Source: an uncultured Prevotella sp. (GTDB lineage: Bacteria > Bacteroidota > Bacteroidia > Bacteroidales > Bacteroidaceae). Taken from it: a stretch of DNA of 46,023 nucleotides. The position numbers and the translations under genes are program-made. Of the stretch, positions 31,845-41,882 are shown in pieces. Location: the NCBI GenBank assembly GCA_946186115.1, contig CAMHLV010000018.1:1-46023 (forward strand), given 5' to 3'. Numbering within the stretch: position 1 is the stretch's first letter; each line of letters begins with the position of its first letter. The notes beneath the pieces are model-generated. The model was not told the DNA's origin. It saw only the letters and a program-made list of their open reading frames with translations, and made no database searches.

Positions 31845-32933
31845 ATGGAAAACAAGAAAGTTGCCCTTATTACGGGCATTACCGGTCAGGATGGAAGTTA
31901 CCTGGCCGAGTTTCTTATTGAGAAAGGATACGAAGTTCATGGACTCATGCGCCGCTCGTCGTCGTTCAACACAGCACGTATAGAGCATTTGTATCTCGAC
32001 GAATGGGTACGCGATATGAAAAAAGCCCGTCTGGTGAACCTGCACTGGGCAGATATGACCGACTCATCGTCGCTGATCAGGGTAATCTCAAAGATACGCC
32101 CCACAGAAATCTACAACCTCGCAGCACAGAGCCACGTGAAGGTGAGTTTCGACGTGCCGGAATACACTGCCGACACCGACGCCAATGGTGTGCTGCGCCT
32201 GCTGGAGGCTGTACGCATCTGCGGACTGGCCGACACCTGCCGCATCTATCAGGCTTCTACATCTGAGCTCTACGGCAAGGTGCAGGAGGTTCCTCAGTCA
32301 GAGACCACACCGTTCTATCCCCGCTCACCCTATGCCGTAGCCAAGCTCTATGGCTTCTGGATTATGAAGAACTACCGCGAGTCGTACAACATGTTCTGCT
32401 GCAACGGCATTTTGTTCAACCATGAGAGTGAGCGCCGCGGCGAGACTTTCGTAACACGCAAAATCACACTGGCAGCAGCACGCATCGCACAAGGATATCA
32501 GGACAAGCTCTACTTAGGCAACCTGAATTCACTGCGCGACTGGGGATATGCTAAAGACTATATTGAGTGCATGTGGCTTATTCTGCAGCAGCCCGAGCCC
32601 GACGACTTTGTGATAGCTACCGGTGAGTACCATACCGTCCGTGAGTTTGCCACACTGGCCTTCAAGGAAGTGGGCATAGAACTGGAATGGCGTGGCGACG
32701 GTGTTGACGAGAAGGGCTACGACAAGGCTACAGGCAGTTCGCTCGTTGAGGTTGACCCGAAATATTTCCGTCCTGCCGAGGTTGACCAGTTGCTGGGTAA
32801 CCCCGCCAAGGCCAAGGCTAAGCTGGGTTGGAATCCTCAGAAGACATCATTCCCCGACCTCGTGAAAATCATGGTACAGCACGACATGAAATTCGTGAAG
32901 AAGCTGTTCATAAAGGCTCAGATGGACAAATAA
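31845..32933 (+). CDS. gmd: GDP-mannose 4,6-dehydratase
   Basis: The protein has 362 residues. NAD(P) motif [15 protein letters not shown] at about 10-24, then MRRSSSFNT, the S/Y/K site in [11 protein letters not shown] and [12 protein letters not shown], and [20 protein letters not shown]. It converts GDP-mannose to GDP-4-keto-6-deoxymannose. Length is normal. It starts 22 nt after manC and 27 nt before fcl in the same orientation. Confidence 0.97.
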   Translation: MENKKVALITGITGQDGSYLAEFLIEKGYEVHGLMRRSSSFNTARIEHLYLDEWVRDMKKARLVNLHWADMTDSSSLIRVISKIRPTEIYNLAAQSHVKVSFDVPEYTADTDANGVLRLLEAVRICGLADTCRIYQASTSELYGKVQEVPQSETTPFYPRSPYAVAKLYGFWIMKNYRESYNMFCCNGILFNHESERRGETFVTRKITLAAARIAQGYQDKLYLGNLNSLRDWGYAKDYIECMWLILQQPEPDDFVIATGEYHTVREFATLAFKEVGIELEWRGDGVDEKGYDKATGSSLVEVDPKYFRPAEVDQLLGNPAKAKAKLGWNPQKTSFPDLVKIMVQHDMKFVKKLFIKAQMDK

Positions 32934-32960
32934 GTCCTCACGTAACAGATAAGAGACAAC

Positions 32961-34130
32961 ATGTTAGACAAGAACAGCAAGATTTATGTAGCCGGACACC
33001 GAGGTCTGGTGGGCTCTGCCATCTGGAACAACCTGAAGCAGCGCGGATACGAGAATCTGGTGGGCAGGACACATCAGGAACTAGACCTTACCGACCAGTT
33101 GGCAGTACGCGCATTCTTCGACGAGGAGCGCCCCGACGCCGTCGTGCTGGCTGCCGCCTTCGTAGGCGGCATCATGGCCAACTCACTCTATCGTGCCGAC
33201 TTCATCATGCAGAACATGAAGATGCAGTGCAACGTCATCAGCGAGTCGTATGCCCACGGAGTAAAGAAACTGCTTTTCCTCGGCTCCACCTGCATATATC
33301 CCAAGAACGCTCCTCAGCCGATGAAAGAGGACTGTCTGCTTACATCCCCGCTGGAATACACCAACGAGGAGTATGCCATCGCCAAAATAGCCGGTCTGAA
33401 GATGTGTGAGTCGTATAATTTGCAATACGGCACCAACTACATAGCCGTCATGCCCACCAACCTGTACGGCCCCAACGACAATTTCCATCTGGAAAACTCA
33501 CATGTCATGCCTGCCATGATGCGTAAAGTGTATCTGTCGAAGCTCATCCACGACGGCAACTGGCAAGCCATCCGGCGCGACCTCGACATCCGGCCGGTGG
33601 AAGGATTCAGCGGAGCGGCGAAAAGTGACGACATTCTCGCAGTGCTGGCAAAATATGGAATCTACGACAACAAGGTTGTACTATGGGGTACAGGCACGCC
33701 GCTGCGTGAGTTCCTCTGGTCGGAGGACATGGCCGATGCCAGCGTCCACGTACTGCTCAACGTGAATTTTTCGGATATTATCGGCATTGAGAAGTATTCT
33801 TCAGTACACTATGGCACAAAAGCCGACGGTACCGTGGACCGCAACCATTCTGCAGGCAGAGGAGGGGCCATCCCCAAACTTGGCGAGATACGCAACTGCC
33901 ACATCAATGTAGGCACCGGCAAAGAACTGACTATCCGCCAACTGTCGGAACTCGTGGTGAAGGCTGTTGGATTCGAAGGTGTCGTGGAGTTCGACACTTC
34001 CAAGCCTGACGGTACCATGCGCAAACTAATCGACGTCAGCAAATTGCACAGTCTGGGATGGACGCACAAGGTGGAAATCGAGGATGGTGTAGGTAAACTA
34101 TTTGAGTGGTACAGGGAGAGTCTGAAATAA
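32961..34130 (+). CDS. fcl: GDP-L-fucose synthase
   Basis: The protein has 389 residues. It is an epimerase/reductase that turns the Gmd product into GDP-L-fucose. Motifs: AGHRGLVGSAIW (NADP loop, about 11-22), LGSTCIYPKNAPQPMKE (catalytic Ser/Cys region), EYAIAKIAGLKMCESYN (Tyr-x3-Lys), TNLYGPNDNF and WGTGTPLREFLW. It is about 70 residues longer than the E. coli enzyme, because of extra sequence around residues 195-225 and 275-305. It ends the operon; a strong hairpin follows 27 nt downstream. Confidence 0.95.
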   Translation: MLDKNSKIYVAGHRGLVGSAIWNNLKQRGYENLVGRTHQELDLTDQLAVRAFFDEERPDAVVLAAAFVGGIMANSLYRADFIMQNMKMQCNVISESYAHGVKKLLFLGSTCIYPKNAPQPMKEDCLLTSPLEYTNEEYAIAKIAGLKMCESYNLQYGTNYIAVMPTNLYGPNDNFHLENSHVMPAMMRKVYLSKLIHDGNWQAIRRDLDIRPVEGFSGAAKSDDILAVLAKYGIYDNKVVLWGTGTPLREFLWSEDMADASVHVLLNVNFSDIIGIEKYSSVHYGTKADGTVDRNHSAGRGGAIPKLGEIRNCHINVGTGKELTIRQLSELVVKAVGFEGVVEFDTSKPDGTMRKLIDVSKLHSLGWTHKVEIEDGVGKLFEWYRESLK

Positions 34131-34156
34131 AATCTCTTCACCTCATATCAACAAAG

Positions 34157-34193
34157 AAAACATCCGGGAAGCATTGGTTTCCCGGATGTTTTT
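34157..34193. terminator. Bidirectional terminator between fcl and nuoN
   Basis: An AACATCCGGGAA / TTCCCGGATGTT stem with an 8-nt loop is followed by TTTTT on the plus strand and preceded by an A-rich stretch, so it serves both fcl (plus) and the nuo operon (minus). Confidence 0.9.
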
Positions 34194-34217
34194 ATATACC
34201 AGTCTCCGTCTTCAGTA

Positions 34218-35687
34218 TTAGAAAGCCGAGGCTGCAAAGAGGTAGTCGTAGATGCACGAGCAGATGCCGAAGAGAGCGATGCCCAATGTGCAGACGGCCA
34301 ATGCAATGCGAGTAGAGGCCTCGGTGCGGAATGTGGGCAGCGGAGTATCAGTCTGCTTGATATACATGGCCTTAACAATGAGCAGATAGTAGTACAAGCT
34401 CACCACAGTGTTAATCAAGGCGATGAACACTACGAAATATGCCCAGAACGAGCCCTGCTCGGCAGCAGCCATGAATACGAAGAACTTCGAGAACATACCT
34501 GCAAACGGCGGAATACCGGCCAGCGAGAACAGTGCCAGCGTCATGAGGAACGCCAGCTTGGGGTTGGTCTGATAGAGTCCGTCGTAAGTTGACATTTGGG
34601 TCAAAGTCCCCTTCCTTTGGAGGGGATTGGGGGAGGCTTCAACTGCACTGATCACGGTGAACACAGCCATATTGGCAACCACATACACCAGCACATAGTA
34701 CATCAGCGAAGCCATGCCAGTCTGCGAGGCACCGATGACAGCCAACATGATGTAACCAGCCTGCGAGATAGAGCTGAAAGCCATGAAGCGCTTCAGTTCA
34801 CTCTGGCGGATGGCAAACAGGTTGGCAATGGTGATGCTAAGCACGATGACGATATACAGCAGGTACTCCCAATAGGCTGTAAGAGGAGCAAAGACCTTCA
34901 CCAGGATAACCATCAGCGCAAAGGCTGCAGCACCCTTGGAAACTACGCTCAGATAACCCGTAACAGCAGTAGGAGCTCCCTCGTAAGTGTCGGCCGTCCA
35001 GAAGTGGAAGGGCACCAGCGAGAGCTTGAATCCCAGTCCGCTGAAGAAGAACACGAGCCCCATGAGCAGCATGGGCAGCTGTGACTCATACTGAGCGAAA
35101 TAGGAAATCTTGTCGGCCACATCGTTAAAATAGAGCGTTCCTACGCTTCCATAGACAAACGAGATACCATAGAGCATGATACCGCTGGAGAAAGTAGCTG
35201 TCAGGATGTACTTGGCAGCACCCTCGGCCGAGTTCTTCTTATACTTGTCGAAAGCCACCAGACAGGCCATAGGCACTGAGGCAGTCTCCAGTCCGAGGAA
35301 GAACATGAGGAAGTTACCGCTGGAAGTCATCATATACATACCCAGCAGTGTAGAAAGCACGAGCAGATAGAACTCGCCCGAATTCTTGCGCACTTCGTTC
35401 TCAAGCCACGGCTGGGCCATAATCACCACGATGAGTGTTCCCAACGTAAGGATAATCTTCATGACATTGGCAGCCTGTGAGGCTACATACATGCCACCGA
35501 AAGCCTCAGCCGCGGGAACTGTCGTCATCAGAACAATCTGACATACGAGCAGAGCAGACGTCATCTTGCAGATCACAGCGTTCTTGCGCTCACTCTTGGT
35601 AAGGCAGAAGTCGGCTATGAACACCAATATCAATGCGAGGACAAGGAATGCCTCGGGAATCATATTAAGAAATTGACTATATCCCAT
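34218..35687 (-). CDS. nuoN: NADH-quinone oxidoreductase subunit N
   Basis: The protein has 489 residues and is an antiporter-like proton channel subunit of complex I with about 14 membrane spans. Typical segments are [41 protein letters not shown] (also written [10 protein letters not shown]) and [19 protein letters not shown] use ATG 35687; the TTG three codons upstream is in a repeat. An in-frame palindromic element (34605-34637) adds about 11 residues ([11 protein letters not shown]) in the loop before STYDGL. Last gene of the nuo operon. Confidence 0.95.
   Translation of the reverse strand: MGYSQFLNMIPEAFLVLALILVFIADFCLTKSERKNAVICKMTSALLVCQIVLMTTVPAAEAFGGMYVASQAANVMKIILTLGTLIVVIMAQPWLENEVRKNSGEFYLLVLSTLLGMYMMTSSGNFLMFFLGLETASVPMACLVAFDKYKKNSAEGAAKYILTATFSSGIMLYGISFVYGSVGTLYFNDVADKISYFAQYESQLPMLLMGLVFFFSGLGFKLSLVPFHFWTADTYEGAPTAVTGYLSVVSKGAAAFALMVILVKVFAPLTAYWEYLLYIVIVLSITIANLFAIRQSELKRFMAFSSISQAGYIMLAVIGASQTGMASLMYYVLVYVVANMAVFTVISAVEASPNPLQRKGTLTQMSTYDGLYQTNPKLAFLMTLALFSLAGIPPFAGMFSKFFVFMAAAEQGSFWAYFVVFIALINTVVSLYYYLLIVKAMYIKQTDTPLPTFRTEASTRIALAVCTLGIALFGICSCIYDYLFAASAF
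34605..34637 (-). repeat. In-frame palindromic element D inside nuoN
   Basis: On the coding (minus) strand it reads GCCTCCCCCAATCCCCTCC then AAAGGAAGGGGACT. The stem CCCC..TCC/GGA..GGGG closes over TTT/AAA. It is close to identical in layout to element B in hemW and to the right half of element A in mutS2. It is translated as [11 protein letters not shown]. Confidence 0.75.
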
Positions 35688-35689
35688 AA

Positions 35690-35722
35690 TTTTCAATTTT
35701 CAATTATCAATTTTCAATTAGA
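35690..35722. repeat. Heptamer array (CAATTTT) between nuoM and nuoN
   Basis: Copies of TTTTCAA/TTATCAA with a 7-bp period fill the whole 30-nt intercistronic gap. Confidence 0.8.
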
Positions 35723-37199
35723 TTATGTTAGCCAAGATAGGTCCTACAGCATCGCTGATGACATTGCTTGCCCAGAGGGGGAACAGGCCGAGGCCTGCCA
35801 CACATGCAATGAGGCAGATGACGGCGACGCGCTCGTCCCACGTAGCATCGGTCAGCTCCAGATAGTGCGGGTTCTTCACCTCGCCATACAGAATCTTGCC
35901 AACAACACGCAGGATGTAAACAGCCGTCACAACGATAGATGTACAGGCGATGATGGTAGCCACACGGTGGAACGTGTCGCCATTCTCGAACGAGCCGACA
36001 AAGATAGTCATCTCAGCAATGAATCCCGAGAAGCCCGGCAGACCGAGGTTGGCAAGACCAGCCACCACGTAACCCACGGCAAGGAACGGCATAATCTTCA
36101 TCAGACCGTCCAAGTAGCGGATGTCACGGGTGTGAGTACGACCGTAAATCATACCGATGAGTGCAAAGAAGAGAGCCGTCATCAGACCGTGCGACAGCAT
36201 CTGCAGGATGGCACCCGTACAGGAAGTCTTGGTCATCATCAGCAGTGCGAAGAGCACCAGACCACAGTGCGACACCGAGGAGTAGGCATTGATGTACTTC
36301 AGGTCGGTCTGCACGCAGGCCGAGAAGGCACCATAGACCACGGAGATAGTCGTCAGGATGAGGAATATCCAAGCCAGCTCGTAGGCGGCATCAGGGAGCA
36401 GATACATGGCTACACGGAAGCAGCCGTAGCCTCCTAACTTCATCAGCACACCTGCGTGAAGCATTGACACTGCCGTAGGTGCCGAAGCATGACCGTCAGG
36501 TGACCATGTGTGGAAGGGGAACAGGGCGCCCAGCACGCCGAAGCCGATGAATATGAAGGGGAAGAACATCTTCTGGATGTCGACGGGAATGTTGTGCATG
36601 GCAGCAATCTCGTTGACGTTCATGGTCGTGGCACCGCTGAAGTAATAGATGCCTAACAGACCGATAATCAAGAGGGCCGAGCCTCCCATCAGCATCAGCG
36701 TCAGCTTCATGGCAGCATACTCCTTGTTGCCTGAGCCCCAGACACCAATCAGCAGGTACATGGGAATCAAGGCTACCTCGTAGAACATGAACATCGTGAA
36801 CAAGTCGGTGCAGATGAAGAAGCCATAGACACCCGTCGACAGCAGCGTGAACCACAGGAAATATTCCTTTGTCAGCGGTTTCAGCTGCCACGAGGCAAAG
36901 GTTCCCGTAAAGACGATGATGCTCGACAGAAGGAGCATGACGACAGAGATGCCGTCGACACCGACAGAATAGGCAATATTAAGGGGCTTGAACCACGGCG
37001 TAGAAGCCGTCAACAGCATCACGTCGGTATTACCTGCTGCACGCTGCTGAACGAAATAGATGGTCAGCCATACTGACAGGGCCAGCAGACACGATGCGCC
37101 AGCCACCATCACGCCACGCACCTGATTAAGGCTCTTGGCCAGCCAAAGGCCGAGGAGCATCAGGGCGGGGATTACTACGAATAATGTTAATATACTCAT
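35718..37199 (-). CDS. nuoM: NADH-quinone oxidoreductase subunit M
   Basis: The protein has 493 residues and is a membrane antiporter-like subunit of complex I. Conserved parts are LIGVWGSGNKEYAAMKL, FGVLGALFPFHTWSPDGHASAPTAVSMLHAGVLMKLG, the stretch SSVSHCGLVLFALL and GLPGFSGFIAEMTIFVG. Length and helix count are normal. Starts 38 nt after nuoL. Confidence 0.97.
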   Translation of the reverse strand: MSILTLFVVIPALMLLGLWLAKSLNQVRGVMVAGASCLLALSVWLTIYFVQQRAAGNTDVMLLTASTPWFKPLNIAYSVGVDGISVVMLLLSSIIVFTGTFASWQLKPLTKEYFLWFTLLSTGVYGFFICTDLFTMFMFYEVALIPMYLLIGVWGSGNKEYAAMKLTLMLMGGSALLIIGLLGIYYFSGATTMNVNEIAAMHNIPVDIQKMFFPFIFIGFGVLGALFPFHTWSPDGHASAPTAVSMLHAGVLMKLGGYGCFRVAMYLLPDAAYELAWIFLILTTISVVYGAFSACVQTDLKYINAYSSVSHCGLVLFALLMMTKTSCTGAILQMLSHGLMTALFFALIGMIYGRTHTRDIRYLDGLMKIMPFLAVGYVVAGLANLGLPGFSGFIAEMTIFVGSFENGDTFHRVATIIACTSIVVTAVYILRVVGKILYGEVKNPHYLELTDATWDERVAVICLIACVAGLGLFPLWASNVISDAVGPILANII

Positions 37200-37204
37200 A
37201 AATG

Positions 37205-37242
37205 TAATTTACGTTTTGACTATTTACTATTTACGATTTATA
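37205..37242. repeat. AT-rich array (TTTAC(G/T)A) between nuoL and nuoM
   Basis: TTTACTA/TTTACGA units with about 7-bp period occupy the intercistronic gap. The same words recur at 41751-41881. Confidence 0.7.
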
Positions 37243-39229
37243 TCGCAAGCAGGATTAACGTTAATGCAACGGAACCTGTCAGGAACCAGGCGGCATACTG
37301 ACGGACATCGCCGCTCTGCCAGGGGCGCAGCGATTCGCCGGCCTCGTTGGCTCCCCAAGCCATGAAGTTGAACGTGCCGTCAACAACGTGGCGGTCGAAC
37401 CATGCTATGGGTTTGGAGATGCAGCGGAAGATGATGCGATGCGTGACATACTGCCATATTTCGTCCTGATAGAAACGCTTGTAGGCTGCACGATGCAGCT
37501 TCGGGAACGTCTTGTACAGGCGGTCGGCAACAGGCTGGCTCTCACCTTTATATATATAGGTGGCGAGACAGATGCTCAGGATGGCAATAATCGTAGACGT
37601 AGCAGCAATCTGCGTGTTGAAGTGGATGGTGTAGTTGGTACCCTCGGCACTGACGAACTGGCCGAAGCTGCCACCCCACCCTGCAAAACCTGCAATGGTC
37701 GTGTAGATACCTACACCCATCGTGATGACGCAGAGCACGATCAAAGGAATGGTCATCGTAGCAGGAGCCTCGTGCGGCGTATGGTGCTCGTGGGCCTCCA
37801 CATTCTCCGTACCCCAGAAAATGCCGTAGTACAGACGGAACATGTAGAAGGCGGTCATGGCAGCAATACCCGTCATAATCCATCCTACCACCGGACTATA
37901 CTCAAAGCAAGCAGTGATAATCTCATCCTTCGAGCTGAAGCCCGAGAAGAAAGGAATACCGGCAATGGCCAGACACGAAATGAGGAACGTAATATGCGTT
38001 ATGGGCATGTACTTGCGCAAGCCACCCATCATGGCCATCTCGTTTGAGTGGACGGCATGGATGATACAACCGGCACCGAGGAACAGACAAGCCTTGAACA
38101 TGGCATGGGTGAACAGATGAAACATACCGGCCATGAAACCGAGCTGTGCGTGGTTGTCGAGCACACCGTGGTGACCGGGCAGCGAAACACCCAGTGCCAC
38201 CATCATGAAGGCAATCTGCGAAATGGTCGAGAAGGCCAGCACACGCTTGATGTCGCTCTGGGCACAAGCCACGGCAGCGGCATAGAAAGCGGTGAAGACA
38301 CCCACCCAGACAACGATGCTCATCTGAGGCTGAGCATACTCAACCCAGAGGGGGAACATACGGGCAATCTGGAACACACCGGCTACCACCATCGTAGCAG
38401 CGTGGATGAGTGCAGAGACAGGCGTCGGACCCTCCATGGCATCGGGCAGCCAGATGTGCAACGGGAACATGGCACTCTTACCGGCACCACCGATGAACAT
38501 CAGCACCAGAGCCGTAGGCAGGATGAATGCGCCAGCGGCCATAGCCTTGGCGGCATTGCCCTCGATAAACGGCGTAGTACCCTGTCCCATCACGATATCA
38601 CCAGCAAACGAGAAGCTGAACGAATCGGTGTAGTAGCCGAAGAGCAGGATACCGATGAGGAAGAACATATCGGCAAAGCGCGTCACGATGAAGGCCTTCT
38701 TAGAGGCAGCAATGGCGGGCTTCAACGGATAGTAGAAGCCAATGAGCAGATAAGAGCTCACACCCACCAACTCCCAGAAGGTGTACATCTGGAAGATGTT
38801 GGTAGCCAGCACCAGACCCAGCATCGACATGGTGAAGAGGCTCAGGAACGCATAGTAGCGCTGGAAACCCTTCTCGCCGTGCATATATCCGAAAGAATAG
38901 ATATGTACCATAAATGACACCGTCGAAATGACAATGAGCATCATTACCGAGATGGGATCCAGCAGGATACCCATGTCGAAATGCAGATTGCCCAGAGGCA
39001 GCCAGGTGAAATTGTATGGAACCAGTGTGGGGAAGGTACCATCAGCCAGACGGTCAGCAGTAAAATAGCTGAAGGCCGTCATATACGACAAGACGGTTAC
39101 CAGTCCCAGCGAGGTAGTGCCGATAAGACCGGCAGTCTTATGCGACATCTTCATGCCCGCCAGCGCAAGAATTACGAAGGAGAGCGCAGGCAGCAGAAGT
39201 ATCAGGAAAGAATAACTATATATCTCCAT
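37238..39229 (-). CDS. nuoL: NADH-quinone oxidoreductase subunit L
   Basis: The protein has 663 residues, the largest proton-pumping subunit of complex I, with the long lateral helix at the C-terminal side. Typical segments: YAFLSLFTMSMLGLVLATN, FWELVGVSSYLLIGFYY, GGAGKSAMFPLHIWLPDAMEGPTPVSALIHAATMV and SDIKRVLAFSTISQIAFMM. Length is normal. Confidence 0.97.
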   Translation of the reverse strand: MEIYSYSFLILLLPALSFVILALAGMKMSHKTAGLIGTTSLGLVTVLSYMTAFSYFTADRLADGTFPTLVPYNFTWLPLGNLHFDMGILLDPISVMMLIVISTVSFMVHIYSFGYMHGEKGFQRYYAFLSLFTMSMLGLVLATNIFQMYTFWELVGVSSYLLIGFYYPLKPAIAASKKAFIVTRFADMFFLIGILLFGYYTDSFSFSFAGDIVMGQGTTPFIEGNAAKAMAAGAFILPTALVLMFIGGAGKSAMFPLHIWLPDAMEGPTPVSALIHAATMVVAGVFQIARMFPLWVEYAQPQMSIVVWVGVFTAFYAAAVACAQSDIKRVLAFSTISQIAFMMVALGVSLPGHHGVLDNHAQLGFMAGMFHLFTHAMFKACLFLGAGCIIHAVHSNEMAMMGGLRKYMPITHITFLISCLAIAGIPFFSGFSSKDEIITACFEYSPVVGWIMTGIAAMTAFYMFRLYYGIFWGTENVEAHEHHTPHEAPATMTIPLIVLCVITMGVGIYTTIAGFAGWGGSFGQFVSAEGTNYTIHFNTQIAATSTIIAILSICLATYIYKGESQPVADRLYKTFPKLHRAAYKRFYQDEIWQYVTHRIIFRCISKPIAWFDRHVVDGTFNFMAWGANEAGESLRPWQSGDVRQYAAWFLTGSVALTLILLAI

Positions 39230-39230
39230 A

Positions 39231-39252
39231 ATTTTTCACTTTTCACTTTTAC
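39231..39252. repeat. Short heptamer array (TTTTCAC) between nuoK and nuoL
   Basis: Two to three copies of TTTTCAC/TTTTTCAC fill most of the 36-nt gap. Confidence 0.65.
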
Positions 39253-39265
39253 TTATTACCTTCAT

Positions 39266-39574
39266 CTACCATTTCAAATTCTTGATACTGTCAACGCTGT
39301 CGCTCTTGAAGTTGCGATAGACATTGATGATAATGGCGATAGCTACAGCCGACTCTGCTGCCGAAACACCGATGGAGAAGAGTGTCATGAACATACCCTC
39401 CATGGAGCTGGGGAACAACAGGCGGTTGAACGCAGCAAAATTGATGTCAACGGCATTGAGTATTAACTCAACGGAAATCAGCATGGCAATGAGGTTGCGA
39501 CGCGTGATGAAGCCGAAGACGCCAATGAAGAACAACAGTGCGCTAAGCACAAAATAACATTCTACAGGTACCAT
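39266..39574 (-). CDS. nuoK: NADH-quinone oxidoreductase subunit K
   Basis: The protein has 102 residues with three membrane helices. The segment RRNLIAMLISVELILNAVDINFAAF holds the conserved Glu used for proton transfer, and AAESAVAIAIIINVYRN is the usual third helix. Only 2 nt separate it from nuoJ. Confidence 0.97.
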   Translation of the reverse strand: MVPVECYFVLSALLFFIGVFGFITRRNLIAMLISVELILNAVDINFAAFNRLLFPSSMEGMFMTLFSIGVSAAESAVAIAIIINVYRNFKSDSVDSIKNLKW

Positions 39575-39576
39575 AA

Positions 39577-40098
39577 TTACTTATCCTCCTCCTTTCTTGC
39601 AACCATCAAACCACCAATAATACATGCCAGCAGGAACAGCGAGATGAACTCGAAGGCAAGCACATACTCATACTTGCCGGCACCGACAAGAGCTTGACCG
39701 ATGTTCTTCATCGGCAGTTCCACGTCGGCAGCCATCATGCCTGCCTGAACAAACTGATTCTTAAGCAGCACCAGGATGACTGTGGCACAGCCTATCAGCG
39801 TCAGCAGACCGCCCCAGAGGACGCGGCTGCCCTTCAGACGCTCAGTCAATCCCTGCAGGGTGCGCTTGCTGACCAGCTGGATGGCGAAGACGTAGATCAT
39901 CGTCACGCCGCCGGCATAGACCGAAATCTGAGCAGCACCCAGGTACGTATAGTCGAGCAGGAAGTAAAGACCTGCCACGCCAAAGAGCACGAACAACATA
40001 AACGTTGCGGCCCGCATAATTCGCGTCGTCGTCACACACATCACGGCAGAGCCAAGGATGACAACGGCGAGAATGCAAAACATGATCATATTACCCAT
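39577..40098 (-). CDS. nuoJ: NADH-quinone oxidoreductase subunit J
   Basis: The protein has 173 residues with five membrane helices. It shows the NuoJ pattern RIMRAATFMLFVLFGVAGLYFLL, then YLGAAQISVYAGGVTMIYVFAIQLV, and a conserved C-terminal helix (YEYVLAFEFISLFLLACIIGG). It lies 5 nt from nuoI and 2 nt from nuoK. Confidence 0.95.
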   Translation of the reverse strand: MGNMIMFCILAVVILGSAVMCVTTTRIMRAATFMLFVLFGVAGLYFLLDYTYLGAAQISVYAGGVTMIYVFAIQLVSKRTLQGLTERLKGSRVLWGGLLTLIGCATVILVLLKNQFVQAGMMAADVELPMKNIGQALVGAGKYEYVLAFEFISLFLLACIIGGLMVARKEEDK

Positions 40099-40103
40099 AG
40101 TCC

Positions 40104-40649
40104 TTACTTCGTTTTAGTGTTAAACTTACCGATGGTGAGCGAAGCACCGCCGTCAATGAGGCCAGGCAGCGAACCGCCCTGATAGACCTCCTTGTCGAGG
40201 TGCAGCACCAGCTTCGAACGGTCGAAGACGGCATTCTCGAAATCATTTGTAAACTCAATAGCGTCGAAGTTGCAGGCGTTGGTACAAAGCTGGCAGAACA
40301 TGCAGTCGCCCAGGTCGTACTGATAGTCGTCGAGCACCTTCTTTTTCTTGCCTGTCTCAGGATCCTCGGCCATGTGGCTCACAATCTTGATGGTTCCGTT
40401 GGGACAAGACTTCTCACATAGTGTGCAAGCCGTACACTTATAGCTGCCGTCCTCGTTGCGCTTGAACACCAAGCGACCGCGATGGCGACTGGCAACATGC
40501 AGTGTCGTCTTGCGGTTCTCGGGGTACTGCTCCGTTGACTTGTTGGTGAAGAAGTCCTTGAAATATTCCTTCCAAGAAGTCTTCATGCCCACAGCCAACG
40601 TCTTCAAGCCGTGCCCGATTTCTCCGAAATATGTTTTATTATCTTCCAT
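40104..40649 (-). CDS. nuoI: NADH-quinone oxidoreductase subunit I (2x 4Fe-4S)
   Basis: The protein has 181 residues. Two ferredoxin motifs are intact: Cys72/75/78/82 (KCTACTLCEKSCP) and Cys116/119/122/126 (DCMFCQLCTNACNF). They bind clusters N6a and N6b, which pass electrons toward NuoB. The N-terminal part contains HRGRLVFKR. Located 9 nt after nuoH. Confidence 0.97.
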   Translation of the reverse strand: MEDNKTYFGEIGHGLKTLAVGMKTSWKEYFKDFFTNKSTEQYPENRKTTLHVASRHRGRLVFKRNEDGSYKCTACTLCEKSCPNGTIKIVSHMAEDPETGKKKKVLDDYQYDLGDCMFCQLCTNACNFDAIEFTNDFENAVFDRSKLVLHLDKEVYQGGSLPGLIDGGASLTIGKFNTKTK

Positions 40650-40658
40650 TGCTATACC

Positions 40659-41747
40659 TTATTTAATATATAAGCCTAACGCTACTACAACCGTCATGAC
40701 AACGAGGTTGATGAGAGCCAGCGGCATCAGATACTTCCACTCCAGCTTCAGGATCTGGTCGATACGCAGACGGGGGAACGTCCACTTGATCCACATCAGA
40801 ATCCATACCAGGAAGAAGGTCTTACCCATGAACCAGACGATGCCGGGAATGTAGTTCATCACGGCGTCGAAAGCCTCGATACCGATATTGATGGGAGCCC
40901 AGCCGCCGAGGAATACCGTAGCGGCGATACCTGCAATGATAAAGAGGTTCAGGAACTCAGCCAGGTAGAAGAATCCGAAGCCCATACCCGAATACTCGGT
41001 ATGGTGACCGGCTGTCAGCTCACTCTCGGCCTCAGCCATATCGAACGGGCCACGGTTGGCCTCAGCATTACCGGCGATGAGGAATACGAAGAAGGCGATG
41101 ATGGCAGGAATATGTCCCTGGACGATAAGCCACTTCCAAGGTCCTGTCTGGGCCTCGACAATACCGCTCATCTGCATGGTACCCGTCAGGATGACGGCGG
41201 TAATCAGGCAGAGGCACAGCGACATCTCGTAGGAAATCATCTGCACGGCACCACGCATGGCGCTGACCACGGAATACTTGTTGTTGGAACCCCAACCGGC
41301 CAGGAAGATACCCACCACGCCAATCGAAGAGATGGCTGTCAGCAGGAACACACCCACGTTGAAGTCGAGCACCGTAGCACCATTGTTCCAAGGCAGGAAC
41401 GAGAAGGCACCTACAGAGCCGATAATCACCAGAAGCGGAGCCACGAGGTAGAGCAGCTTATCAGCACGATCCACGATGAAGATCTCCTTGATGAGCATCT
41501 TCAGCACGTCGGCAAACACCTGCAGCAAGCCCCAGTAGCCTACTCGCATCGGGCCCAGACGGCACTGGAAGTAGGCACACACCTTACGCTCCATGAATAT
41601 CAGTACGATAGCTATAAGCGCATATCCCACGAGGATAGCTGTGCCGACCAGCACGCACTCAATCAATATCGCCAACCAGCTGGGACAACCTAAGGTCACC
41701 TGCAGCAGTTGGTCGAACCATTGTGTTACTATAGAAAAGTCGAACAT
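40659..41747 (-). CDS. nuoH: NADH-quinone oxidoreductase subunit H
   Basis: The protein has 362 residues with eight to nine membrane spans. FMERKVCAYFQCRLGPMRVGYWGLLQ and ANRGPFDMAEAESELTAGHHTEYSGMGFG are the quinone-chamber signatures; the C-terminal WTFPRLRIDQIL is also standard. It follows a 135-nt gap after nuoCD that is filled with AT-rich inverted repeat arrays. Confidence 0.97.
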   Translation of the reverse strand: MFDFSIVTQWFDQLLQVTLGCPSWLAILIECVLVGTAILVGYALIAIVLIFMERKVCAYFQCRLGPMRVGYWGLLQVFADVLKMLIKEIFIVDRADKLLYLVAPLLVIIGSVGAFSFLPWNNGATVLDFNVGVFLLTAISSIGVVGIFLAGWGSNNKYSVVSAMRGAVQMISYEMSLCLCLITAVILTGTMQMSGIVEAQTGPWKWLIVQGHIPAIIAFFVFLIAGNAEANRGPFDMAEAESELTAGHHTEYSGMGFGFFYLAEFLNLFIIAGIAATVFLGGWAPINIGIEAFDAVMNYIPGIVWFMGKTFFLVWILMWIKWTFPRLRIDQILKLEWKYLMPLALINLVVMTVVVALGLYIK

Positions 41748-41750
41748 ATT

Positions 41751-41881
41751 GTAAATTTACTATTTTACGATTTACTATTTTTCGATTCATTGACGATTTT
41801 ATGATTTAACGATTATGTTACGACACGATTACCTCTGGAAAATTAAACCGTAAATCGTAAATTGTCAAATCGTAAATCATC
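41751..41881. repeat. AT-rich inverted repeat arrays between nuoCD and nuoH
   Basis: The left part (41751-41815) has TTTACTA, TTTACGA, GATTCAT and GATTTAA units. The right part (41844-41881) has GTAAATC/GTAAATT units in the opposite sense. The 135-nt gap contains no ORF and no promoter I can recognise; the transcript could fold here into a long AU-rich stem inside the operon. Confidence 0.75.
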
Positions 41882-41882
41882 G

